Position numbers and translations under genes: made by a program. A stretch of DNA of 9,419 bases from Oceanospirillaceae bacterium (GTDB lineage Bacteria > Pseudomonadota > Gammaproteobacteria > Pseudomonadales > Balneatricaceae), in contig DPHD01000051.1 in the NCBI GenBank assembly GCA_003523085.1, positions 27,936-37,354 of the forward strand. Direction: 5' to 3'. The notes under the pieces were generated by a model. The model saw nothing but the letters and a program-made list of their open reading frames with translations, did no database searches and was not told where the DNA came from. Of this stretch, positions 1 through 5,692 are shown piece by piece (the stretch's first letter is position 1; every line of letters begins with the position of its first letter).

Positions 1-181
1 TCCCAGGTCGATTAGTCATCCCAGCTCGATTAGTCATCCCAGCGAAGGCTGGGATCTTAGATTCTGACCTGCGTCAGAATGACAGTCTAGTGTTGCGTCA
101 GAATGGCAGTCTAGTGTTGCGTCTGAATGGCAGTCTAGTGTTGCGTCAGAATGACAGACTAGTGTTGCGTCAGAATGACAG
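1..181. repeat. REP-like hairpins with 18-bp and 24-bp tandem repeats
   Basis: This stretch has no gene. Two 18-bp units (1-18, 19-36; they differ at one base) lead into a third partial unit that starts a perfect hairpin at 37-54 (TCCCAGC, loop GAAG, GCTGGGA). A second perfect hairpin lies at 61-80 (ATTCTGAC, loop CTGC, GTCAGAAT). Its right arm begins a run of 24-bp direct repeats at 71-94, 95-118, 119-142 and 143-166, then a 15-base partial fifth copy at 167-181 (GCGTCAGAATGACAG). The copies differ at only a few positions. Short GC-rich hairpins with a GAAG-type loop resemble dispersed REP/BIME-type elements, which are known to sit between genes; that this family is dispersed in the genome is inferred, not seen. 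The array runs off the left edge, so copy number is a minimum. It lies directly behind the 3' end of the TPM gene and could protect or end that transcript, although no T tract follows either hairpin. Confidence 0.9.
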
Positions 182-192
182 CGGTAGTCGGG

Positions 193-807
193 TTATATAA
201 TCACCAAGTGATTGGGTAATTCGTCCTTGTCGTGGGTTGAGGGTACCTTGTCGGCTAATAGTTCACCGCAGGCATTGATGGCGCCCGTGAGCCCAGTATC
301 GGTATTGCCCGCCTTTATTTGGCCTAGTAGGTCATTGACGATGTTGCTCCATGCGTCATCGGCTACCAGCTTGTTAATGCCTCGATCGGCGAGTATTTCC
401 ACATAGTGTTCGGCTTCTGAGACAAAGATTAGCACTCCAGTTTCTGCTTGGGTGTGGTGCAAACCTTGGGCTAAAAATTGCTCCTTAGCCACCAGCGATG
501 CGCGAGCATGCTTTACTTGTTTAGGCACTAGGGCCAGTTTTAACGGCTGCCAACGAAACACGATAGTTAAGGCCACGAACTCGATCAACTGAATCCATAA
601 CATATCGGTTTGGTTTAGCCATAAATGGGTCTGCAACAGTACAGCAGGGGTGATCAAGGCGATGAGCGCAGCCCACATGGTCGGAATAAAATAATAGTCA
701 TCACTTTGCCCTGCCAGTACCGTGACTAACTCGGCATCGGTATTGCGTTCGACCTGTTCAATGGCTTGTTGTACTTTGATTTGTTGTTGTTCGTTTATTA
801 ATGTCAT
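193..807 (-). CDS. TPM-domain membrane protein (YgcG/DUF477-related), third gene of lemA operon
   Basis: A 204-residue protein of the TPM (PF04536) type. The N-terminal part (about residues 1-37, ending in an AELVTV strand) and the C-terminal part (about 121-184, with ETGVLIFVSEAEHYVEILADRG) look like the two halves of one TPM fold. Between them lie two hydrophobic segments at about 40-63 and 69-85 that would form a membrane hairpin. There is no signal peptide. The start at 807 is chosen over an in-frame start at 963 because a GGAGG ribosome-binding site (816-820) sits 7-8 bases before it, and because the longer version would only add alanine/valine-rich sequence read from the glycine-rich end of the neighbour. 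One base separates its start from the upstream stop, so translation is probably coupled. TPM proteins are known as a thylakoid phosphatase and photosystem II repair factor in plants; the bacterial role is not established. Family call sure, function unknown. Confidence 0.85.
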   Translation of the reverse strand: MTLINEQQQIKVQQAIEQVERNTDAELVTVLAGQSDDYYFIPTMWAALIALITPAVLLQTHLWLNQTDMLWIQLIEFVALTIVFRWQPLKLALVPKQVKHARASLVAKEQFLAQGLHHTQAETGVLIFVSEAEHYVEILADRGINKLVADDAWSNIVNDLLGQIKAGNTDTGLTGAINACGELLADKVPSTHDKDELPNHLVII

Positions 808-808
808 G

Positions 809-1561
809 TTACCAACCTCCCGACGCACCGCCGCCTCCGAATCCGCCGCCACCGCCGGAAAATCCACCAAAACCGCCGCCTGAGCTGCGACCGCCGCCAC
901 CGCCACCGCTAAGAAGCAATAGCGGTAACATCCATAAACTGCTACCACTACGGCGGCCACCAAGGCGGTTCATGGCGCCTATAGACATAAAGATGAATAG
1001 GAAAATAAGGCTAGGTAATCCAGAGCCTGAATCTGCACCTTTACCGCTGGCAGAAGGTGCAGCATATTGCCCGCCTAAAGCCAGCACAATGGCCTCGGTG
1101 CCAGCCAATAAACCACCGCTAAAGTCACCTTTTTTAAACATGGGCAACATGATTTGTTGCACAATGCTGGCACTGACAGCGTCGGTCATAATGCCTTCTA
1201 AACCGTAGCCGACTTCAATACGCACTTTGCGTTCTTTTTCTGCGAGGATGAGCACGATACCATTGTCGGCCTCTTTTTGGCCCACGCCCCAAACGCGGCC
1301 CATGTCGACACCGGCCTGTTCGATGCTATAACCTTGTAAGTCTTTAAACGTGGCTACCACAACTTGATTGGAGGAGGCTTGTTCGTGGCCTGCCAGTAGT
1401 TTGTTAATGCGCTGCTGCGTCGCACCATCAATCAACTGGGCTTGGTCGAGTATACGACCCGTGAGTTTGGGTACTTGAAACTCGGCCCAGCTCGGCAAAG
1501 ACACAAGCGTAAGACTCAAGATAGTGCTTACCAATACGCCTTTAAACCAAGAGCGAGCCAT
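809..1561 (-). CDS. Secreted TPM-domain protein, YgcG family, glycine-rich C-terminus
   Basis: A 250-residue YgcG-like protein. Residues 1-26 form a signal peptide (hydrophobic core about 8-22, likely cleavage after SWA). The TPM domain follows at about 31-160: TGRILDQAQLID at the start, NQVVVATFKDLQGYSIE, WGVGQKEADNGIVLILAEKERKVRIEVGYGLEG and a C-terminal GDFSGGLLAG helix, all typical of the family. One or two hydrophobic stretches (about 182-198 and 208-217) are followed by a glycine/serine-rich tail of about 33 residues ending in tryptophan. The topology suggests a periplasmic domain anchored near its C-terminus. Its ATG shares a base with the lemA stop (TAATG), and its own stop is one base before the next start, so the three genes form one coupled unit. 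Pairing of lemA with ygcG-type genes is common in bacteria; the joint role, often proposed in the envelope, is not settled. Confidence 0.9.
   Translation of the reverse strand: MARSWFKGVLVSTILSLTLVSLPSWAEFQVPKLTGRILDQAQLIDGATQQRINKLLAGHEQASSNQVVVATFKDLQGYSIEQAGVDMGRVWGVGQKEADNGIVLILAEKERKVRIEVGYGLEGIMTDAVSASIVQQIMLPMFKKGDFSGGLLAGTEAIVLALGGQYAAPSASGKGADSGSGLPSLIFLFIFMSIGAMNRLGGRRSGSSLWMLPLLLLSGGGGGGRSSGGGFGGFSGGGGGFGGGGASGGW
816..820 (-). promoter_or_regulatory. Ribosome-binding site deciding the start at 807
   Basis: GGAGG on the minus strand, 8 bases before the ATG at 807-805. It lies inside the last codons of the upstream TPM gene. It supports the shorter reading of the downstream gene rather than the start at 963. 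Confidence 0.8.
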
Positions 1562-2160
1562 TAGAAGCTTACCTTTGGAGCTGTTTCTGCGTCTTGGGTG
1601 GTGGCGGTATAGGCTTCACGTAATTTTAAATCGCTGTAGAGGAAACTATGCCAAAGTTTGCCTGGAAAAGTGCGAATCTCGGTGTTAAAGCGTTCGGTGG
1701 CGGTAATATAGTCCCTACGGGCGACACTAATACGGTTTTCAGTGCCTTCAAGTTGTGACTGTAGTGCTAAAAAATTTTGGTTGGCCTTGAGGTCTGGGTA
1801 ACGCTCGCTCACTACTAACAAACGCTTTAAGGCACTGCCCAGCTGACCTTGCGCTTGTTGAAACTGCTGCATGGCCTGAGGGTTCTCAAGCAGGTTTTTG
1901 TTGACCTGAATAGAACCCACCTTAGCTCTCGCGTTGGTGACTGCAGTGAGGGTGTCTTTTTCGTGGGCGGCATAGCCTTTAACTGTGCTCACCAAGTTAG
2001 GGATTAGGTCGGCGCGGCGTTGGTATTGGTTTTCTACCTGTGACCAAGCCGATTTGACCTGTTCATCGTAGGTAGGAATGTTGTTTACACCGCAGGCGGT
2101 CAAGGTAAAACTTGCGATGACTAAAGCGAGCACGAGGCTCAAGCGTTTTAAAGAGGGCAT
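1561..2160 (-). CDS. lemA: LemA family lipoprotein
   Basis: A 199-residue LemA-family protein. Residues 1-23 are a lipoprotein signal: MPSLKRL, a hydrophobic core, then the lipobox LTAC with the acylated cysteine at 23. The +2 residue is glycine, so by the usual sorting rule it would go to the outer membrane. The mature part is mostly helical with the family signature (YDEQVKSAWSQVENQYQRR, ADLIPNLVSTVKGYAAHEKDT, then VTNARA) and ends near YTATTQDAETAPKVSF, giving the usual length for the family. The start at 2160 is preferred: an in-frame TTG at 2217 would add 19 residues before the lipoprotein signal and has no ribosome-binding site, while a weak GGAT lies 7 bases before 2160. It is first in a three-gene unit with two TPM-domain proteins. 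LemA proteins are widespread and of unclear biochemical function; an envelope role is inferred. Confidence 0.93.
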   Translation of the reverse strand: MPSLKRLSLVLALVIASFTLTACGVNNIPTYDEQVKSAWSQVENQYQRRADLIPNLVSTVKGYAAHEKDTLTAVTNARAKVGSIQVNKNLLENPQAMQQFQQAQGQLGSALKRLLVVSERYPDLKANQNFLALQSQLEGTENRISVARRDYITATERFNTEIRTFPGKLWHSFLYSDLKLREAYTATTQDAETAPKVSF

Positions 2161-2224
2161 AAACGAGATCCAAAGGTTCTTTGATTGAGCGAGACCTTTG
2201 CACAATACGAACGCCAAGTTAAAT

Positions 2225-2245
2225 GGCTAAAATAGCCCTGTTTTT
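2225..2245 (+). terminator. Short hairpin with T tract, plus-strand orientation
   Basis: GGCTA, loop AAA, TAGCC (2225-2237) followed by CTGTTTTT on the plus strand. It has the form of a weak intrinsic terminator, but no plus-strand gene leads into it. It could block antisense transcription from the lemA side toward the NUDIX gene. The stem is only 5 bp, so chance is a real alternative. Confidence 0.3.
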
Positions 2246-2249
2246 CGTT

Positions 2250-2288
2250 GGGAAACTTGGCAATAGCTCGCTATTACCTGCGTTTCCC
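2250..2288. repeat. Long interrupted palindrome (stem-loop)
   Basis: The outer arms GGGAAAC (2250-2256) and GTTTCCC (2282-2288) pair perfectly. The inner arms AATAGC (2262-2267) and GCTATT (2270-2275) also pair perfectly around a two-base turn, with a GG/CC pair between the two stems. On the minus strand it lies 90 to 128 bases before the lemA start and about 140 bases after the NUDIX stop. No T tract follows on the minus strand, so it is not a standard terminator. It could be a dispersed intergenic element, a transcript-end processing site or a leader structure of lemA. Confidence 0.7.
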
Positions 2289-2430
2289 GCCTTAACCAGA
2301 GTCATTTTATCTCATTTCCCTTTTGTCGCCGTATTATGCAAAGGTCTCTAAGCATTAATAATGAGGCAATTTATTGATTTTGCAAGCGTCACCGGCATAT
2401 TTGAATCTGATACAAGTTTTTAGTTATGGT

Positions 2431-2985
2431 TTAACCAATGGGGGTGGTGCGTCCAGAGTCGGCGTCGCCTAAGTATAAGTTAAAGCGGCCACTTTGACGT
2501 TCACTCGCATGGCGTTTGAGCATGGTTTTTATGGCGGGGTAGGCCAGCAAATGCCAAGGCACTTGGTTTGTTTTAAACCATTTAACTGCACTTGATTCTG
2601 GTCCCATGGGCTGGGCTTGGGCAATAAATTGGGCGCGGTAAATAACATACACTTGATGCATATGGATAACATTGAATACCGAATACAGGTCCAAAATCTT
2701 AACCTGCATACCGGTTTCTTCTAGGGTTTCTCGCTGCGCAGCAGCTTCTGTGTTTTCGCCATTTTCCATAAATCCAGCGGCCACAGTCCAGGTGTTTTTT
2801 TGTGGTTCAATGGCCCTAAGGCACAAGGCAATCTCGTCATCGCGTTCAATGATACAGCCACAAATGATACTGGGGTTATGGTAATGGACTTGCTGGCAGG
2901 CTGCACACGTGAGCCGTGGGTGGGTATCTCCATCGGGCACTTGCAGCTGCAGACGGTCAGAACCACAGTGACTGCAGAAATTCAT
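2431..2985 (-). CDS. Zinc-ribbon NUDIX hydrolase (NUDX23-like, possible FAD pyrophosphatase)
   Basis: A 184-residue NUDIX hydrolase. The N-terminus is a zinc ribbon with CxxC pairs at Cys4/Cys7 and Cys27/Cys30. The complete Nudix box spans residues 71-93: Gly71, Glu77, Arg85-Glu86, Glu89-Glu90, Gly92, which are the residues that bind the metal and the diphosphate. It lacks the SQPWPFP motif of NudC and is much shorter, so it is not an NADH pyrophosphatase of that kind. The layout (ribbon, PDGD, YHNPSIICGCIIE, WTVAAGFMENGE, HQVYVIYRAQF, GPES) resembles Arabidopsis NUDX23, known to split FAD to FMN and AMP; this is from memory. It starts two bases after the GntR stop and is the last gene of the cluster, so it is probably co-translated with the regulator. 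FAD cleavage would suit a cluster with an FMN-type monooxygenase, but that link is inference. The substrate is not proven; NUDIX specificity is hard to predict. Confidence 0.9.
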   Translation of the reverse strand: MNFCSHCGSDRLQLQVPDGDTHPRLTCAACQQVHYHNPSIICGCIIERDDEIALCLRAIEPQKNTWTVAAGFMENGENTEAAAQRETLEETGMQVKILDLYSVFNVIHMHQVYVIYRAQFIAQAQPMGPESSAVKWFKTNQVPWHLLAYPAIKTMLKRHASERQSGRFNLYLGDADSGRTTPIG

Positions 2986-2987
2986 GC

Positions 2988-3665
2988 TCAGGTGTAATTT
3001 ATTTGTTTAAGAGCAATGGCGCCTGCAGCTTGAACATGGGCTACGCAGGCTTGGCGAGCCGCTTCGGGGTCGCGCTTGGCAATGGCTTGCATAATGTTTT
3101 GCATTTCAGTGAGGCTGTCTTGCCAACGTCCTGCTTGGGCGATGGTACCCGCTCGTAATACCATGATGCGCGCCAGTAGTCGGTTGAGGCTAGTGCCAAG
3201 TTCTGCGTTGCCACTGCCTTCGAGTAACTGGTCGTAAAAATCTTTGGTGCAAGCCAAAATTTCACTCACTTCAGAGCGGTCAAAGGCGGCTTTTAGGGCA
3301 TTGGTGGTGGCTTGTAACTGCTGTACTTGTTGATCCGTTGCTCGGCTACAAAATAACTGGCCTGCAAGGCCTTCTAAAGCGGCCCTGAGTTCATAAATGT
3401 TCTTTACATCTACGGCGTCAAGTACAGTCACGCTGGGGCCGCGTTGGCCGGCGTATTGTACTAAACCTTCGGATTCTAAATGACGTAAGGCCTCGCGTAC
3501 GGAGGTGCGACTGACGTCGAGCACTTTGCATAATTCGCGTTCGACCAGCCGTTGGCCTGGTTTTAGTTGGGTGCTGATAATAGCATCACGTAACTTATCC
3601 AATACAATTTGGCGTAGGGTGATGGTATTACGGGTGACTTTTAGGTTGGTGAGATTGGCAACCAT
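2988..3665 (-). CDS. GntR family transcriptional regulator, FadR/FCD subfamily
   Basis: A 225-residue regulator. The winged helix-turn-helix occupies about residues 14-82, with the GntR signature LRDAIISTQLKPGQRLVE, then VLDVSRTSVREALRHLESEGLV. The rest is an all-helical FCD ligand-binding domain (about 88-215) starting IYELRAALEGLA and ending in CVAHVQAAG. In many FCD regulators a metal is held by an Asp and three His. Here the usual D-x3-FH place reads T140...Y144, and the usual EH place reads E187-M188, so only His210 remains (positions judged from remembered family patterns). Start ATG is three bases after the stop of the PcaC-like gene, and its own stop is two bases before the NUDIX start. 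It is the likely local regulator, probably a repressor released by a pathway intermediate; the palindrome at 5653-5677 is a candidate site. Family call is sure, the effector unknown. Confidence 0.93.
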   Translation of the reverse strand: MVANLTNLKVTRNTITLRQIVLDKLRDAIISTQLKPGQRLVERELCKVLDVSRTSVREALRHLESEGLVQYAGQRGPSVTVLDAVDVKNIYELRAALEGLAGQLFCSRATDQQVQQLQATTNALKAAFDRSEVSEILACTKDFYDQLLEGSGNAELGTSLNRLLARIMVLRAGTIAQAGRWQDSLTEMQNIMQAIAKRDPEAARQACVAHVQAAGAIALKQINYT

Positions 3666-3668
3666 GGG

Positions 3669-4079
3669 TTAACACTCTGCCTGTGTTTCAGCGGCCATCT
3701 CGTTGATGACTTCCCTTGCAGTGCGAAAGGCATCAATGGAGGCCGGCACACCACAGTAAATTGCAGACTGTAATAACACTTCACGAATTTCATCTTGGCT
3801 ACAGCCATTGTTAAAGGCGCCACGGATGTGGAGTTTTAATTCATGGGGGCGATTTAACGCAGTAATCATAGCCAGGTTAATGAGGCTTCGGGTTTGCTTA
3901 GGCAAACCCTCTCGGTTCCAGATGCTGTCCCAGCAATATTCGGTCACTAGCTCCTGCAAGGGCCAGGTAAAGTCATCTGCAGCAGCAATGGAGGCGTCTA
4001 CATAGGCGTCACCTAACACTGCTTTACGGGTTTTTAGTCCGGCTTCAAACTTTTGTGAACGGTGTCGCGGGTCTGTCAT
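3669..4079 (-). CDS. Carboxymuconolactone decarboxylase family protein (PcaC-like)
   Basis: A 136-residue protein of the CMD family (PF02627), close in length to PcaC (4-carboxymuconolactone decarboxylase). It shows the PcaC-type core: GLPKQTRSLINLAMITALNR at 58-77, then HELKLH with His84, then GAFNNGCSQDEIREVLLQSAIYCGVPAS. It lacks the CxxC of AhpD-type peroxidases. A GAGA (4087-4090) 7 bases before ATG is a weak ribosome-binding site. It lies 31 bases after gabD and three before the GntR gene. No other protocatechuate-pathway gene is visible (the alpha/beta hydrolase is PcaD-like only in fold), so a true PcaC role is unlikely. The trigonelline-type route passes through a carboxylated precursor that loses CO2 on the way to succinate semialdehyde, and a CMD enzyme could speed that step. 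That role is inference. Confidence 0.88.
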   Translation of the reverse strand: MTDPRHRSQKFEAGLKTRKAVLGDAYVDASIAAADDFTWPLQELVTEYCWDSIWNREGLPKQTRSLINLAMITALNRPHELKLHIRGAFNNGCSQDEIREVLLQSAIYCGVPASIDAFRTAREVINEMAAETQAEC

Positions 4080-4105
4080 CTGGATTTCTCATTATGATAG
4101 TGTCA

Positions 4106-4122
4106 GGTGGTTATAAACCACC
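4106..4122. repeat. Perfect inverted repeat across the gabD stop codon
   Basis: GGTGGTT (4106-4112), loop ATA, AACCACC (4116-4122). The arms include the last codons and stop of gabD. No T tract follows on the minus strand, so it is more likely to affect transcript stability or stop-codon passage than to terminate. It sits at the gap that separates gabD from the PcaC-like gene. Confidence 0.6.
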
Positions 4123-5562
4123 CATTAACATGTATTTGATTTCTAAAAAGTCTTCGATGCCGTAATGGGAGCCTTCGCGGCCCATGCCAGATTCTTTGAC
4201 GCCACCAAATGGTGCCACTTCGGTAGAAATTATGCCTTCGTTGATGCCTACAATACCATATTCTAAGCCTTCACCGACACGCCATACGCGGCCAATGTCG
4301 CGGGTGTAGAAGTACGCCGCCAAACCAAACTCGGTGTCGTTGGCCATGGCGATGGCTTGGGCTTCGTCTTTAAACTTAAAGATGGGCGCTAAGGGGCCAA
4401 ATGTTTCTTCGGTGGCGACTTTCATGTCGGTGGTAACGTTACCAATGATGGTTGGCGTAAAGAAACTGCCGCCCAAGGCGTGGCTGTCACCGCCACACAC
4501 CAAGTTGCCGCCTTTGCTAAGGGCATCTTCAATATGTTCTTTTACTTTATCAATGGCGCCTTGGTTGATCATAGGGCCTTGGGTTACACCCTCGTCCATG
4601 CCGTTGCCAACTTGCAACTCAGCCACTTTGGCGGCAAATTTTTCGACAAAGGCGTCATACACACCTTCTTGTACAATAAAGCGGTTAACGCACACACAGG
4701 TTTGGCCAGCGTTACGGTATTTGCCGGCAATAGCTCCAGTCACAGCGGCATCTAAATCGGCGTCGTCAAAGACGATAAAGGGCGCATTGCCGCCCAGTTC
4801 TAACGACACTTTCTTTAAGGTTGGCGCACATTGTTGCATCAACAATTTGCCCACAGGTGTTGAGCCAGTAAAGGTGAGTTTGCGTACTGTAGGGTTGCTG
4901 GTGAGCTCGGCACCAATGGGGCGAGACTTACCGGTAATGACGTTAAATACGCCAGCAGGAATGCCCGCTTCTTCTGCCAGTACGGCCAAGGCTAAGGCGG
5001 AGAAAGGCGTTTCTGCCGCAGGGCGTACAACAAAACCACAGCCCGCTGCTAATGCCGGACCACACTTACGGGTGATCATGGCAGAAGGGAAGTTCCAAGG
5101 GGTAATAGCGGCGACTACACCAATTGGCTCCTTAGTCACTACAATACGTGCGTCGGCTTTATGGGTGGGGATAATATCGCCGTAAGTGCGTTTGCCTTCT
5201 TCGGCAAACCATTCGATAAAACTAGCGGCATAGGCGATTTCGCCCTTGGCTTCATTGAGGGGCTTGCCTTGCTCCAAGGTCATGATTTTACCCAGGTCTT
5301 CTTGGTTGGCCATAATTAGGTCAAACCAGTTGCGCAAAATAACCGCACGTTGTTTGGCTGTACGCTTACGCCAGCTAATCATCGCTACGCGTGCTGCTTC
5401 TATGGCACGCGCAGTTTCTACCCCGTTCATATCTGGAATGCTACCCAGCACCTCACCGTTGGCTGGGTTGGTGACTTCTATGGTGGCGCTCGAATCAGCG
5501 TCTAGCCAAGTACCGTTGATGTAGGCTTGTTGGCGGAATAGGGCGGGGTTGGCTAGTTGCAT
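4111..5562 (-). CDS. gabD: Succinate-semialdehyde dehydrogenase (NADP+-type, GabD/TgnE-like)
   Basis: A 483-residue aldehyde dehydrogenase that follows Escherichia coli GabD (482 residues) along its whole length, for example TNPANGEVLGSIP, the stretch EIAYAASFIEWFAEEGKR, SLELGGNAPFIVFDDADLD, GQTCVCVNR and YGIEDFLEIKYM. It oxidises succinate semialdehyde to succinate in the cytoplasm. Visible residues are Asn157 (PWNFP), general base Glu255 and catalytic Cys289, with Cys291 two residues on; in human SSADH the matching cysteine pair acts as a redox switch. The lysine of the conserved KP(A/S) cofactor motif is Arg180 here (codon CGC), while the other ALDH in the window keeps it. An AGGA (5571-5574) lies 8 bases before the ATG. 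It has a 130-bp gap upstream with a palindrome and a possible promoter, and begins the second half of the cluster. In a tgn-like pathway it does the last step (TgnE). Identity is firm; cofactor choice is uncertain because of Arg180. Confidence 0.95.
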   Translation of the reverse strand: MQLANPALFRQQAYINGTWLDADSSATIEVTNPANGEVLGSIPDMNGVETARAIEAARVAMISWRKRTAKQRAVILRNWFDLIMANQEDLGKIMTLEQGKPLNEAKGEIAYAASFIEWFAEEGKRTYGDIIPTHKADARIVVTKEPIGVVAAITPWNFPSAMITRKCGPALAAGCGFVVRPAAETPFSALALAVLAEEAGIPAGVFNVITGKSRPIGAELTSNPTVRKLTFTGSTPVGKLLMQQCAPTLKKVSLELGGNAPFIVFDDADLDAAVTGAIAGKYRNAGQTCVCVNRFIVQEGVYDAFVEKFAAKVAELQVGNGMDEGVTQGPMINQGAIDKVKEHIEDALSKGGNLVCGGDSHALGGSFFTPTIIGNVTTDMKVATEETFGPLAPIFKFKDEAQAIAMANDTEFGLAAYFYTRDIGRVWRVGEGLEYGIVGINEGIISTEVAPFGGVKESGMGREGSHYGIEDFLEIKYMLMGGL

Positions 5563-5608
5563 TGGGTCAATCCTGTAGTTAAAAATAGCAAGTTGCTAAG
5601 TGTGCTTT

Positions 5609-5637
5609 ATATTACATCAAAGCGTTCAATATATTAA
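5609..5637 (-). promoter_or_regulatory. Possible sigma-70 promoter for gabD-pcaC-like-gntR-nudix
   Basis: On the minus strand, TTAATA (5632-5637) and TAATAT (5609-5614) are separated by 17 bases, with four of six and about five of six consensus matches. It lies some 46 bases before the gabD start in an AT-rich stretch, just downstream of the palindrome at 5653-5677. AT-rich DNA gives chance matches easily, so this is tentative. Confidence 0.35.
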
Positions 5638-5652
5638 ACATTTCGGCATGAT

Positions 5653-5677
5653 ATTTAGATTAACATGTTAACTAAAT
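5653..5677. promoter_or_regulatory. Candidate operator: AT-rich palindrome in the ALDH-gabD gap
   Basis: A perfect 12-bp palindrome TTAACATGTTAA (5660-5671) is flanked by outer arms ATTTAG (5653-5658) and CTAAAT (5672-5677), one base off perfect symmetry. It is the strongest dyad in the only long gap within the catabolic cluster and lies 16 bases upstream of the possible -35 box. FCD-type GntR regulators bind short dyads of this scale, and one is encoded three genes downstream, so it is a fair candidate site. Binding is inferred. Confidence 0.45.
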
Positions 5678-5692
5678 TAATGCCGCCTGTCA

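Larger units (their letters stand above)
2161..2430. other. Intergenic gap between NUDIX gene and lemA
   Basis: This 270-bp gap should hold the 3' end of the upstream operon transcript and the promoter of the lemA operon. I see a long hairpin (2250-2288) and a short hairpin plus T tract (2225-2245), described separately. A CATAAT (2333-2338, minus strand) could be a -10 box, with TTATTA as a weak -35 box 17 bases further upstream; the match is too poor to call. No open frame here looks like a gene. Confidence 0.6.

Noticed and set aside
1..181. CRISPR array
   Set aside because: The units are directly adjoining with no unique spacers, and no cas genes are present.
808..963. 52-residue N-terminal extension of the third TPM protein
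   Set aside because: It lies wholly within the upstream gene's glycine-rich end, is low-complexity Ala/Val, and the GGAGG-supported ATG at 807 gives a normal start.
801..1208. Plus-strand proline-rich open frame of 135 codons
   Set aside because: It is the antisense of the glycine-rich tail of the YgcG-like gene (Gly codons read as Pro) and has no homology-like features or ribosome-binding site.
2161..2217. TTG start for LemA at 2217
   Set aside because: It would put 19 residues before a perfect lipoprotein signal and lacks a ribosome-binding site.
4334..5185. Long plus-strand open frame of 283 codons
   Set aside because: It is the shadow of gabD, whose protein matches a known enzyme over its full length.
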